NCBI GenBank assembly: GCA_034401135.1
Contig: JAWZSP010000001.1
Coordinates: forward strand, 5,642,001-5,706,000
Direction: 5' to 3'
Length of the DNA: 64,000 nt
DNA from: Volutella citrinella
Lineage: Eukaryota > Ascomycota > Sordariomycetes > Hypocreales > Nectriaceae
Under the pieces are notes generated by a model. It made no database searches and had not been told where the DNA came from. It saw only the letters and a list, made by a program, of their open reading frames with translations. The translations under genes and the position numbers were made by a program. How positions within the stretch are numbered: position 1 is the stretch's first letter; each line of letters begins with the position of its first letter. This document shows positions 22,831 through 35,800 of this stretch, in pieces.

Positions 22831-25800
22831 GATGAGAAGATGGAGATGGGTCGAGACGAAGATGGGCAATTAGATCAAGCTCTCGTAAATCCAAGAATTA
22901 GCGAGAGGCCCGGCGCCAATCCTTTTTAAGGCACGACGGACAACAACGGCCAACAACCAACACGGACAACTCGGGAAAGTGTCTGGAGAGTCTGCGTAGC
23001 CTGCGACGGGGAAAGCAATTGCATCCTTGTCGAGCCAAACCGTCCCAAGCCGACGCCCCCCCCCCTTCCTTCTTCCCGAGCGGCGAGATGTTAGTTGACA
23101 TGCCAGGTCGCTCGTGCGATGTTGGATGCCAACATGTTGGTCCAATGCCAAAGATGGACCGTGGTCAGCCAGAGGTAGCAATGAAACGCTGCGGCCTGTC
23201 CCAAGTGGGTTCGGGTACAAGCTGCTCCACCTCTAATAACGCGTTGCCTTCCACATAGGACCTTGCGAGGCCCCAGGACAGGCAGGCCCAGGGTGGTGGG
23301 CCATGCCCAGCGGCCAGAGAAAATAGTCGAGCCAGGGGGAGGGCCTAAAGCATGTACTATGTCGAGCGAGGATGGGGAAGAAGGCCATGTCATGCGGCCC
23401 ATGCCTCTGCCCTGCCCTGCCTCGAGATGAGGGAGCTGTTCGTTCATTAGCACCCGGGTAGCCTATGTGCACTAGCGATAGTGTACGTGGTAGACTGGAG
23501 CCACTACGGACATTCTGGGCTTTCCCAACTGGCTGCGCACCAGTCAGACGGACTAACTGGTCCGTACATCCAGAGTGGCCACGATAGGACGAGCCAGATA
23601 CGGTGTTTTTCCAGTTGTCAGATCCACCTCAACCGCTAAGCAATCAGCAATGTTAGTGAATAGTCGTTATGTCCTCGCGCTAGCAGTCCTATGCACAATT
23701 GCATACTTGGTGATTAGGTCCATATATGCGCTCCCGGGCTGACCCCAATATGCGTGCCGGGAAGGGCGGAGTCGAAGCCAACATCGGAGCAGAACGTGCT
23801 CTGCCGAGAGTCCCTGCATCCACTGCTGTGCTGTGTCTCCCAATCTCCAAATAGAGGTAGATACCTTTCGCCGGCCCTAGTGGCCCCCGCCGAGGGGCGT
23901 GGTCGCCGTGGTGGGTGGTCGTCCCAGGCGTGACGTGCCGCGTCCGCAATTCGCTCGCGGGGTGGTGGACAGAGCAGGGACCTCGAGGCTAATGCAGGCC
24001 AGTGTACGCTGCTTCGACCGTTGCGGCATTATTCCTGCACCATACGGGGCCGCTCCTCGGTAAGGCTAATCCGCTTTGCTCGACAGCAATGGCAAACCGT
24101 AAGGGAAGGACAGAAGCTAAGGAAAAAGAGGCTACAGACCACACGTAGCCAAGTGAGAGAATGGACACGGAAGCGCAAGGGAAGCGACTGGTGGGGCGTC
24201 TCCCCTTCGCCGCGGTGTTGCGTCCCTGCCCACCCATCCATGAGCATATGCAAGCTCTACCTGGGTCCTGGGCTCCTGGAGTCCTGGGACCCCGACGACA
24301 CTTGACTCCAGCCGTGCGGATCTGCCGCTGTTTGTGGCCGCTTGCTTGTGCTGTACGAGGTTTCCTTCCGTCCCAGATAAGAATGGTATCAAGGATAATC
24401 CCTTCCACGCGTTGATGCTTGAGCCGGAGCAATTGCATCAAAAAGGAAATCAACAACGATCCCGGCTATCGTGTTGGTTCTGGGGGTGTTGAATTAGTAT
24501 ATCTGATACGTTGCAGTACGCAGGTATCAGTTTAGGCCAACCAACACGCAGAGATGGGACAGGGCCGGGAGGGGTGACGACCGGACTGCAAATATCATGG
24601 ACGGATGGGGTTGACATGTTGGTGCTGATGCTGGCGATTCTTTAGCCGAGGCTCTTTTCTGTCGTTTAATTACAGAGTGCATCTCAGATGGACGGGGATG
24701 GTGCAGCAGCGTCGGTCAAGTCAGTCGATATGGAAGTCATCCGCCAATCCAATCCATTGAGGGCATTGAGGGATGGTTGGAGAGGGGGGTCCCAGCGCAG
24801 TGGTTTGATTCTCTTCTGGAACAAGACCTGAGTCAGTACAAGCATGAGAAGCAGCATCAGCCGCAGCGGCAGCAGCATGTGCATGCACTGGGCCACTGTC
24901 CCGGCGCCCGGTGCCCAATCCCGATGCGCAATTGGGAGAGCTAGGAGGCTCCAGAGGGATGGGCCTTGGAACTGGGTGGCACAGGCAGCTGTGGCAGCAC
25001 ATATGATGCACCTGTGTGGAGGAAACATGGCTCGTACAACGCACATCGCATCGCTGATAGGAACGGCGCCACAACTGAGACATGGGTCGTAGGAAGCGAA
25101 GGTTGTGCAGCATGTGAGCAAACCCAGCACTTGCAGCAGCTGGGAACATGTAGGAAGCGACGAAGTGTGGTCACGTATTGGCTGATTGAATGACACGATG
25201 GCCGCCCGAACGGCCAGTTTGCTGCATTCCGTATCTTGCGCCTTGCGTCTGGCATAGTGTATCATACATCCTGTCTTCGAGGGCTTCGTCTAGGGCCCGG
25301 TCCAGAGTTGCGTTGAAGATTTCGGGACAGAATAAACGAGATAAGCAAAGAGCAGCTTGCCTCCGCAACTGTCCATTGAGGAGCCGTAGATGCTGTTCGT
25401 CACCCCTCCCCCGCCACCTCGCGTCTTGGGCGCCTCGGAGACTACGGCGAATGGAGTAGGTCGCGATCATGGCCCGAGCCCCGAGTGGTGCCAACCGGGG
25501 GATTGTTATGGGGTTGTGTCGAACCCACAAGCTGCAGGACGGCCAGGACCCTTTGTTGGAGAGACACAACCAACACACATAATGTAATGATGCATTATGG
25601 ATTGATTGACATGGCCCCGGAAGCAACGGAGCATGGGCCCGGGGCCAGGCACCGCTGCTTGAAGTGAGGTGGCCGACGACGGCGGCGGGATGACCGAAGG
25701 AGGTAGCCGAGAGGGACAACCAGACAGGTGCGCATGCGATGGTGATTGCTCCTCGGAGCCGTATGGGCCACGACGGCAGCAGCAGGAATTAGCATCATGC

Positions 25801-26917
25801 ATGTGGTTCTGCACGCACCGTACTGGGTCGCAATCAGACTCGGTCTGAGCTTTGGGGGCCAGAGATGATCGAGTAGGGCAAGCAGTGCGTGGCGATGTCC
25901 TGGCCGGTTTCGTTTCCCCATCTTGTCGTGCTCTGCTTGCCATGATGATGGCCTGCCTGTGACATCTCGTCATCAACGCACATTACTGTGCGCGGGATCA
26001 AGAAGCAGCGCAGCATTATTCAGGCTCGGGGAGCTTCGCTCTGCTCCAGCAAACAAACCGTAACATATCCCGACAGCCGGGGTCGACTTCCCTGGATCAA
26101 CTCCGGCGCTGCAGCACCCACTAATTGCGCAACCAGGCAGATCCGGGCGGCTTTTCCTCCCGCTTGGTGGATATGATAGGATGGGATGGGATGGCTGGTG
26201 CTTGAGGCTATGTTCAAGGTGCATATTTTAGTGTTTGATTCAAGGTCGGAGGGAACAAAGTATTACGACGTACCACTCTGGTGGTTCGCGAGTAACGGCC
26301 CCGAAGTCCGAGTACTTGCCTGACGGTCCGACATGTGCGCCGTACCTTCTCCTACTAGTCGTAACTGCCTGAACATGGAGTCATGCTTCTTGGCGACTGA
26401 GGTTTTACGGAAGGCGCAATGAAGCACAGAACGGCAGCTTGGCCCAGCGTGGGGCGGCTCGGCCACAGCTACATAAGCAGCCGCAAAGTCGAGGGCGGGG
26501 CCACCGCCTTGTCCGTGCTTGATGAGGATGCATGTTCATGATGCTAAAGCCCTTGCCAGCGCTGACACTGGAGGCTGCAGCTGCTGCCGGCCAGCTGATG
26601 ACGATGCTTCTGGGCGATCCATTGACCCCATGGATCGCCCATCGCCCGCCGCCATGGCCACTCTGCACACACGGCGTGCCGCCGGCCGTGTCTCGTCTTC
26701 TCGTATCCTGCACCTGCAGCATCTACCCCAAATTCAAGCGTCTTGAATCATCATCATCACAGACCAAGCAACGGCGCAACAGAGGCATCACGGGCCAATC
26801 AATGCGTCTCTGAAAGAGAGGAAGACTAGATGCAATTTTCCGCTGTCTCGCTACTGGCTCCTAGGTCGGTTGTTTCCTCCATGCGTCTACAATGCACCCT
26901 CTCCATCGCCCACACCA

Positions 26918-26940
26918 CCCACGCCCACGCCCACGCCCAC
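26918..26940 (+). repeat. CCCACG hexamer repeat
   Basis: Three to four tandem CCCACG units in intergenic DNA. Confidence 0.75.
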
Positions 26941-27240
26941 ATCTGCATCTGCATGATGCATCGTCTCTTGGCTCGTTCGTTTGCTCCCTTTCTCGGGCTC
27001 GGGAGCTATCCGTCCCGTTGCGGGTGGTTGACTGATGTGCTTTGCCGCAGACCGTGGCCCCTGCCCTTGCACCATCCGATGGAGTCGATTCCTCTTGTCC
27101 TCCCAATCCACCTCATCCAACCCCTCCACCCTTCCCCGCCTGGCCTCTCGTCTGTCTCTTCTGCCCATGCCAACAGCCTGGCGGTGCCCTGCCCTGCCCT
27201 GGCCTGCCAATGCTAGTACAGTAGTACTCTACAAGGCACC

Positions 27241-27260
27241 ATGCCATGCCATGCCATGCC
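27241..27260 (+). repeat. ATGCC pentamer repeat, 4 copies
   Basis: Four perfect tandem ATGCC units, preceded by CACC. Confidence 0.85.
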
Positions 27261-30200
27261 ATTCTCCTCCCCTTGCCCCTCCCCTCCCGCTTCCACTTGA
27301 GACCACTGGCGAAGAGCCCCTAACCCCCCTCCCCCCACGCCTACCACACGCCCCACAAAGCTCCAGACCCCCGGGTTATGGCTTTATGGATCGGCACGAC
27401 AGCGATGGCGGCGGCGGTGGCGGTGGCGGCGGGCCAGAGACACATTCCGAGACTTACCCAAGACAACAAGCCGACACTTGAGACTCGAGACACTGCCGCG
27501 GTGGATAGGCCACGGCCGGCTCGGTCCACTCCCTCGTAGATGCGCGGAAGCATCATGTGGATGCTGATGTGGATATCAAGATGGAGTTGAGGGAGTTGAT
27601 GGGCGCTGCTACCAGTTGCCAGCTCCAGTGCAGCTATGGATCTCACGCCTTGGCCACCCCTGCCTGCGCTAACATCAAACCCAGACTTTTGCGGCGTTGC
27701 TGTGCATCAAACCAACGCACAGTTGCAATTGCAATTACCTATCCGTACCGACGGACGGCCGCCACTGTTGCTAGTCTACGGGCCCGACCGAGTCTTGGAG
27801 AGATCAGTCCATGCGAGCTGCTCCACGGAACCGGGGGTTGGGCAGCAAAGACACAATTGCACCCACTTGGACCACTGTTGGTTGCTGTCTGCTCCGACCA
27901 ACACTAGTCGACCGCATGCCATGACATCCATGATCCGCGCCGTTGGTGGCCGTTGAGCGGCAGCCACCGGTATCCAGCCGTAACGGAACCACTTCAACCA
28001 TGTGTCTCTCCGCCCATGCGCTCCTCCCACCTGGAATATCATCCGAGTCGCTCAGGTTGCCAAGGCCCCTTGTCGCTAAGAATAGGGAGCTCATCCGGTC
28101 TGCAGCGGCGGCCCTGGACCCAACAGTGCCGGACCCAAGATTGCGCCGCATGCCGCGTCCAACAGACCTCGCCCAGTCCTATGCATCGCCGCCCCACGCC
28201 AGCGCAAAGAAAACCCCGACGAGGGGGTTGCCGTTTTGTAAAACAGCCCGACGCACCGGCCGTCGTGAGTCTTGTCTCGACGATCCTTAGCTTCAGGTTC
28301 AGGTCGTGTGAGCCCACCTTCGGTGACGTGCTGCCTTTGAGCCGTTTATGGGCCATTTCTATTCTGCGTGTCTCTCGTATCATGCGACACAGTTCTCCCA
28401 CCACTATCAGGCCAGCGGGAATCTATATTAGACCTCACATTATTGCGATGACGACGGCGGCGGCGGGTACCCTGACGGCGCGAGCCGCCCCCCGCCGGGC
28501 TCCATCCTCAACCGGTGCACCTTTTTTTTCTTTCCCTTTCCCGCTCTCTCCGTTCCTCGTCGGATAATTAGTGGGCTAGCGGCGGTGGGTGACAAACCCT
28601 TGCGCACCGTGGTTAATGCTCTGAGCCTATGAGGGAAGCCCACATGGGGAAGGTTGCAGATCACTGTCGTGTCAACGGAGTTTTTACTGGAAACAAGTCA
28701 AGCTTTGTTTTCTAGCTCAGTCAAGGGTTGGGGATTCGAACACTTGGGGCTGGTTCCTTGGAATCACTGGAACTATCATGTCTTTCGTCGACGTGGCCTC
28801 GCAGCTTGCAGTAGGAGGCAGCCCCGATCAGCACTGCGAGGCCTCGCAATGCAATCCGGAAGCCTGCATCCTTCCCCGCGGAACCGACTTGCCTCATTCA
28901 AGGACTTTCTGCGGGGCTGTCCCGTAATCACCCAGTGATCATTGCAGGACTTCAAATGAACGTCCGAGCCGCATCTACTGCAGGCGGCAGCCCTACAAGT
29001 GCACATTACGACGACGGCACGTGTTCCAGGTGACAGACGGAGGATTCATGATTTGTCATCTATTGGAATCTATGAGAATGACACTCGATCCTGTACCAGA
29101 AGAGACTCAATTGTGCAGCGACTCGTCTCCAGAGGGCTCCTCCGGACAGACACGGAGCCATTGAGGGCAGATGAAGAAGGGGGTGTAACGGAAAAGTCGG
29201 CTAGTCAGTGGCGAGAACTACCACAGCTGGACCAGCACCATCTTCGATGTGTCATGGAAGTATATCCTGTCCAACTGACCAAGGCGATTCGCTGGCAAGC
29301 CACCCTTCTACCTCCTCGACATGCACGAACGGAGCACTGAGCATGTCTGCCTTGCAGCCAAGACTGTAAGCCGCAGTAGTAGCAACTAGCGAGGACGTGT
29401 TGAATCTAGAACGACACCTCGTGGGGCATTCTGCGGCGAGGGACTCGGTCTACCTGGCTTCAGGTAGGTGGCCCTCTTGCTGGCCATTGATTCAACCAGC
29501 CCCCCTGCACGAACGCCTTTAAAGCGCGCAGTAGAATGACATGATATGTCATGGCCGCGCAACATGCAAGATAAGAGGAAACGCAACTTGACTGAACTGT
29601 CGGAAGGCATACGAATCGTACGCCTAGCTCGGATGGGCGCTGCAAAGGTAAGGTCTGTCTCGGAGGTCTCGGGCTCCATGGCCAACTCCGCGTGTTCAAA
29701 CGAGGGCGCCTATCACAAAACAGCGGGTGGGTGCTTCGTCACGAACCCGAGGAGCAATACCGACACGCTGGCCCACCGCTAACCAGTATGGGGGTCGGGG
29801 CTGCGTCGAAATGGACCGTCGTGGCTGTGGAGTGTGGGCTCGATGTTAGCGGCCTGTCAAAGCCGGAAGCGGGCACAAGAATCAAGGTGCAGCCGGATCG
29901 TACCCATGGACCGTGCTGCCCAAACGCTGGTTAATCGGCTGGGCAGTTCGCCGGTCCAGCATCAGATCCCGATGCAAAAAGCACTGGTGTTTTGCCCTCG
30001 TTTTACGTCGCTCAGTGATTGTGGTCCGCGACGGTTAGGGCCTGACTTTTTACTTCACATCACGAATAAATGAAGAACACCCAGGACAGTATTCAAGCAC
30101 TGTTGGTTCATACACCAGATGACCACGTAGTGATATGTATATGATGGTTCCCGTCTCACGGTTCTTGATCTAGTATGTACCCCTTCTGCATTATTAACCC

Positions 30201-30286
30201 GTCGACGGCTTTGATTTCGAGCACTAACAGGAAACATATCAACCAAAGCAATACCCAAACTCCAGGAATGTCCATTTCAAACGCCT

Positions 30287-30956
30287 CTAGAACACAACCA
30301 TGAACATTGAAAGGCCATTGCAGTCAGGGAGCCTGCTAGCACTTCCGAATGGACACATCGAATGCAGCTCTATCGTGCCGTGTTCCTATGCCCTCACCAC
30401 GTCAGCGATCACCCTACATGCCTACCTTGCGGGCAGATAGGCTTGAGACGTCTTCTCTCACGCACCTTTGATATAATACTTGTCGAGATTGCTTGGATCT
30501 GTGGGCGTGCACGCACGAATGATGTCGGCGAGATACTCTCGGAGCTGCCTAGGCGCTACCTCAATCTTGCCTCCCACCACGTTCTCCAGCTCAATTACGG
30601 CCTTCTCTGGGCCGCAGACACTGCTCCAGCCCTTCCTTTTCTCCTCTGGCAGGACGATGTTGGTCTTTGGTAGCTTGTCAATCACGGTCGCGACATCGGG
30701 GAGATATGCCGCATCGTCCCAGCTACTCTTTTCGACGCATTTGACCTACCCGCGGGTATCAGTCTCGAATAGGGCTCACAGTGGGCGTGCGTGATGAGAG
30801 TGAGCATCTTTGGCTCTTACCTCGAAACTCTGCGATCTTGATTCAATAGCCTGTACACACGTTAGCTCAACGCATCTCAACCCTGTGGACAGGTTCCCCT
30901 ACCACCCCCGAGACGATGGCCGCCGACGAAATGGCAATCGCAAGGTTGGCCCTCAT
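30287..30956 (-). CDS. Small secreted protein, candidate effector
   Basis: Built from four short exons: complement of 30903-30956, 30821-30850, 30466-30745 and 30287-30369. Introns of 52, 75 and 96 bases are all GT-AG, and the phases fit to give 148 residues. Exon 1 encodes MRANLAIAISSAAIVSGV, a textbook signal peptide core that ends almost at the intron. The mature part is about 130 residues with five cysteines (KCV, VCG, RAC, MCP, DCN) and no domain that I recognise; exon 3 holds the stretch around CGPEKAVIELENVVGGK. The final acceptor could be either of two AG sites 17 bases apart; ATAG before AGCTGC keeps the more natural frame and is used here. It lies alone in gene-poor DNA, a common setting for secreted effector-like proteins. 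Function is unknown, and the last exon is the least certain part. Confidence 0.55.
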
Positions 30957-32041
30957 GCTTGAAGAGGTTGTCGGCGGGAGCGAAACACTGATTGTGTGAT
31001 GTCGTGCGCCTGGTGCGATTGATGGCGTCACGGAGCCAGTGCCTGCTTCAAATGATGCTGAAACGCTCACTTGCGAAACGCGGAAGACGTTGGGGTTTTA
31101 ACAAGCCGCGCCGGAACCGCGATGCTAGGCTTGCTTGCAATCGCCGCTCGGGTCTGTTGGTCGAGTTGCTAACTTAGATCCTGCGAGCGTGGCGCGGCTG
31201 ATCCGCGAGTGGCTCAGATACACAGAGACACAGAAACCCCGTGGGCGAGTTTTTATGTCTCGTGGCGAGTATTGTTTCAGATGTCCCTGAAGCCATGTCT
31301 ATTGCCCGCATAGTTGCCCCCTTTTGGGGCGGAGCCGAGGGTGAGTTGGAACTTGGCGCATGGCATTGCCTGCGACGACCCGCACGGGGCAGCAGGCTAG
31401 CAGCTGAAGGCCAGAAGGAAACATGCCATGTGAAATAACGGTTGCCGCAGCTCGGCTTTAACTGAGCGCACCCAGCCTGGTTCCCGACAGCCTATGCGGT
31501 TGTGGGCGCTGCAGCGCACTCAGCCTCCGATCCTCTGCTCAGGATCAGCCTCTTGATGGGCACAAGTTAACTCCGATCTACTGGACTGCGCAGCCCGAAG
31601 TATTAACCCCGATCCTGCTGTGCGTCGTCCGCGTTCCTCCCTGCTGCCGCCGGTTTGCATAAAAAGAAGTTGTCCCGCATCAATGGCTTGTGCATTAATA
31701 AACAAGCACATAGACGGACGCTACCTTGCGCTTGGCAAAAATGGCGCCATTGCTGTGATTGGCCGGTTCCCCTACCTGCGCATCGCATCAGGTTCAGGTA
31801 TCAATAGCAAAGGTTGGTATGATGGTGAGAGTGGGAGAGTTTCAGCAGATGGACTAGTGAATTCATTGGATGTGCCTTTTTTGCTATCGAGCGTTACTCT
31901 AGGCTCTTGATGCATGGGCTTCCACTCGCCATTGCATACATCTTTGACAACCATGTGGAATCCTGTGGACTTAGCCTACTCGATCAACTGCGTCTGTGCG
32001 GGACGAGCCCTAGAAGCAATTTTTCGCAGCACATGTTACTG

Positions 32042-32061
32042 TTTTTTTTTTTTTTTTTTTT
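32042..32061. repeat. Homopolymer run of 20 T (poly-A on minus strand)
   Basis: Twenty consecutive T followed by GCAG. It is the longest homopolymer in the window and borders the AT-richer island to its right, which would be the expected position for the poly-A tail of a minus-strand retroposed sequence. Confidence 0.9.
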
Positions 32062-32677
32062 GCAGCGAGGATACAAGGCTGTCACATCTTGATGTCGTGT
32101 TGTGTGGCGAGTATTAGTTGTCCTTGATGGTCTTGGAGATCGAGACAAGTCAAATAAAGCTGTGCAGGTTCGGTGACCACAAGGAAGACTGACTAGAAGA
32201 CGATCCACCGCAATACTAAAGCATAAAAAAGCCCATCAAAGACTCAATATTCCCACCCTACGATGCTTTATTAAATAGGTTGTTGTGATAAATGCGTCGT
32301 TGTCTCGCCCATGTCCTATTACCCTACACACATGCAATCGAGCACACGCAAAACCCCGTCCATCCAGACTAAAACCATGCTCAAGTCATCATTGATGTTG
32401 AGTCTCTGATCGGAGGAATGGAGATGAACTTGATTTGACTCGGACGTGCAGTTGGCGTCTTTGAAACTTGGTTTGCCTTGCCTGGCATGTCATCTCCCTG
32501 TGCATTTGGGGACCAAGAGCTGCTTGCTGAGGGCAAATGAGGTTATCCAACTGATTTTTCGAGGAAGAAACAGCATTTGCGTTGGAGACGCTTGGAAGAA
32601 CACTCCCTAACAATAGAGGGATGCTTTTCGGAGACGAAATGCCGGATACTTCTCACGGGCAATAGAAAGACTCAAGA

Positions 32678-32878
32678 CTACCGTCTAGGATAGAACAACT
32701 TAGGAAATACGACAACAGACACGACAACCAGTATCTCAAGCACAATGGCGGCGTAATAAGGATAAAAATTATGGCGGTAGACGTAGAAACATGGAATGGA
32801 TTCTTTCTCGGGACGGCATACCGAAACTTCCTTGTTCGATGGTTGTCCTAGATTAGGTTTTACACCCGCGGACACCAT
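32678..32878 (-). CDS. Possible small one-pass membrane protein (weak)
   Basis: ATG-initiated frame of 66 residues. Residues about 43-60 form a hydrophobic segment (AAIVLEILVVVSVVVF) followed by a short basic tail, giving the look of a tail-anchored or terminal membrane segment. There is no similarity I recognise, no neighbouring exon, and it lies in the AT-richer island. It could be a fragment of a decayed gene. Confidence 0.15.
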   Translation of the reverse strand: MVSAGVKPNLGQPSNKEVSVCRPEKESIPCFYVYRHNFYPYYAAIVLEILVVVSVVVFPKLFYPRR

Positions 32879-35800
32879 GCCATGCCCATCAGCGCTACCG
32901 ATGAAGAAACAAAGTTCAGAGAGGTTTCTATAACTCTTTTACGGCTGCACTATCCTGAAGTTGACTCCTATAAGTTCATGGCGGACATGTCTCGCCCCCA
33001 AGCTACTAAAACATAGCACAATGATAAGCGGCGTCTCTAGCGTCAGAGTCGCCCCAGCACATTGGCCCAATCCATGGCATCACTCAACTGATATCCAGGC
33101 TGAAGGGTCTGGGGGTTCCATACACTTGCCATAAGGAGCGGCCTCGGAGATAAATGTTTTAGTGATATGAGTTGATTTTGAAGAGAAGCAACATTGAGAA
33201 CATGTACGATGATATCGACCTCGCGGGATGCCCCTGCTAAGATAAATAGCCTAACCCTTTGCACTTTGCTTGATGGATCCGGTCTGCACTTTAGCATGCG
33301 CGTTGTTGGACCCGGCAGCAGTTAGTGAGAGAATGGCTGGTTTGGGTTGCCTTGAATCTTCCAAGCTACGGGATGGCAACCGAGAAATATTGGATGCTCG
33401 CACTAAAGACGGGTTCCTCGCGACTTTGTCATCAAACTTTGAGAGTACAGTTAGCAGTGTGACACAAGCCTATCACTTGCTGCCGTAGTTGCCCATCTAA
33501 TGGTTTTGAAGGCCAGAGATGAGCGAAGGGAAGCCAAGTTTGTGCCGCCCTCCTACAAGATCCCAGTGGTAAGGCAGTAGAGAGTTCAAAGTTCCTACCA
33601 TAGACTGAGGAAAGGTGAGAAGTCACTGATCACGATACCGTATGCAAGTTGGCGAGCTCGACATGGACATGGAACCATGCCTCGTGACGGGACCTGATGC
33701 GATGCAGACCAAAGCCGATGCTTGCGCCTGCAGCGGGCGTCCTAGGCGAAGCGCTCTACCGGGGTAGAGGAACGTCGCATACAAGTGTTGTCAAATCCGC
33801 AACTCGTAGGGCCGCTACAGGGTTGCCTCGCTCGCACTTTGACAACAGCGGTCTGGTGATGGGATGGTTGGCTATGATCAAGCTAGGTCAGTCTCCAGAA
33901 ACTCAGCAAAAACGAGCCCGAGAGACTGGCCGGGATATTGGTCTTTTGACTAGTCTTGCCTGCCCGAGGCAGCCACCGCCGACTGGTCCTGGCTGGCCCT
34001 CACCGACAGTCTGATGTTGCGCATGGCGGTGGCCCCATAGCCGATGTCTGATCCTCCTCCAAGTCTGGGGCCCCGCGATGGGCAGATGCATTGGGACGAC
34101 GTCCAAGAGCCTGGCACCCGGAGCGTCTCCGTGCACCTCCGTGTTCGCTCGTTCGAGTCGGTCGTTGCAAACAGGGTTTGCTCTCGTATGTGCTGCGTCG
34201 TCCGATCGTTCGGCCGGGTCGGGCTCTCGGCGGCCATTCAGGAAACTGGGCTGGCATCACATTCCACCCCGCCGATTAGCATTGGCCCTTTGGAATTTCA
34301 GAGGGACGGAAACTCTGTGGAGCACTCAGGCGCCTGTCTGGCTCCCGCAGCCCAGGGCCGCCCAAGCACCAGCCCAACCAATCCAGGGCCATGCCTCGCG
34401 GCCGCAAAGCACAGGGACCACAGGATATGAAGTGCCGTGGCAACGTGGCGGGGGGATTGATTGGGATTGAATGGGCAGGGAAGAAGTGGACCAGACAGAC
34501 CCCCACCAGGCAACTGTCGTCGTGCTGCAACCTTCCCCGTAGAGATATGGTAGCTGGCGCTCGCTCCTTTGTGCCTCAAGCTGGCCGCAACGTACGGTGC
34601 AAATGTTGAGACGCGCACTGGGGTGCTAAGGTTGGAAAACCTCGGCGCCACGGCTTAGCCGTTGCCTTGTTTGCTTTCGTTGGGACAGGTGGGAGCTTCA
34701 GTCTTGGCAGCTAAACAGTTGGCACTTGGTGCTCGAAGTTCCTTCTGGCGGATACGTAGTCTACCTGCCTGCAACTGAGACCAAATTCGAGTCTCTGAGG
34801 CCTGGGGTAAACCTGGACGGCAGGCCGCACCCCTTGGTTCTGCCACCTTTAGGTGAGAGCCTGGAAAGCCTCGCCTCATCCTTATTGGGGGTGTGCTGGA
34901 TCAATGCCCTGACAGCTGCTGCATTGCAACAACATGCCACCTCATTTTTGTGTTTGCGAGCCGAAGACCAGCAAGCCAGGCACAGGGTGCATGTAAGTTG
35001 ACTGCTGGCCAACCGCGAAGGAGATATATGCGAGCAACAAAGCCACCTGTCGGATCAGCATGCTACGCCAGCCGCACTATTTTCTTTTCTTTTGAACCCG
35101 CCTTGAATCCAACCTCCGAGCCGATGGAACTTTCCGAATTGCACCAGCCTCCGGGCTCCGACCAGCCCTCATCAACCCAGTCTCATTGGCGTTTCAGCTG
35201 CCGGCAACAATCGAGTTTGTCAACCGGGTCGTCCTGGAGACGATGGGAAGTGGAGAGGAATAGGCCTACAACGGAGCAGTGGACGGATCCGTTGCACCTT
35301 TGAAGTCCCTTGCAATGGACCAGCGGGCAGGCCAGACCAGTTGCTAGCTCAGAACGGTTCTCAACAGCAACCGCTGCGCTACGCTGGGAAGGGCGGCTCT
35401 TGGTCCATCATGCTAAAAGTGTCGAAGCGGGAATTATCGATCCGGGAGATGGCAACGGGTCGGCGTAACTTGCAGCGCAACCCTCGTACCAATCCCCGAG
35501 CAAAACTCTTGCGCCCCGTGTTGGCCAGACAGCTGCGAGGCCAGGTCGTCAGCAATGCGGCTTTGGCTGCGCTGAAAATTTCCCTAAACCTTGCCCATGT
35601 GAAGATAAAAAAGCAATCGCCTATGCGGGATGCCATGAACCCTTGGATTCGACAGGCATGGCAACCTGACAACCTGGCAAATCCGGATCTGGATCTTGGC
35701 CTGCCACTGCACTGGAGCCCAGGGCAAATTTTCTTCCCAGGGCTGTCTTTTGCCCGCTCAGCTCCAATGCCATCGGCAGTAGCTGCTGGTGGCGCCCCGA

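Larger units (their letters stand above)
22704..30286. other. Gene-free stretch of 7.6 kb
   Basis: No frame in this stretch has domain similarity, GC-rich third-position bias, or linked exons that I can support. It contains short repeats (CCCACG units near 26918-26940, ATGCC units at 27241-27260, GGC/GGT units near 27407-27433). One 49-codon ATG frame at 28778-28927 with four cysteines and a 113-codon frame at 28999-29340 (alternative start) are noted as weak possibilities only. Genes made of very short exons could be missed here, as the neighbouring secreted protein shows. Confidence 0.45.

Noticed and set aside
25490..25530. TGTGTCGAACCCACAA stem resembling a tRNA T-arm
   Set aside because: The stem-loop is offset from the T-arm consensus and no cloverleaf can be completed.
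28725..28745. GGATTCGAAC word resembling a tRNA B-box on the minus strand
   Set aside because: Flanking bases do not form the T-stem and no acceptor or anticodon arms can be drawn.
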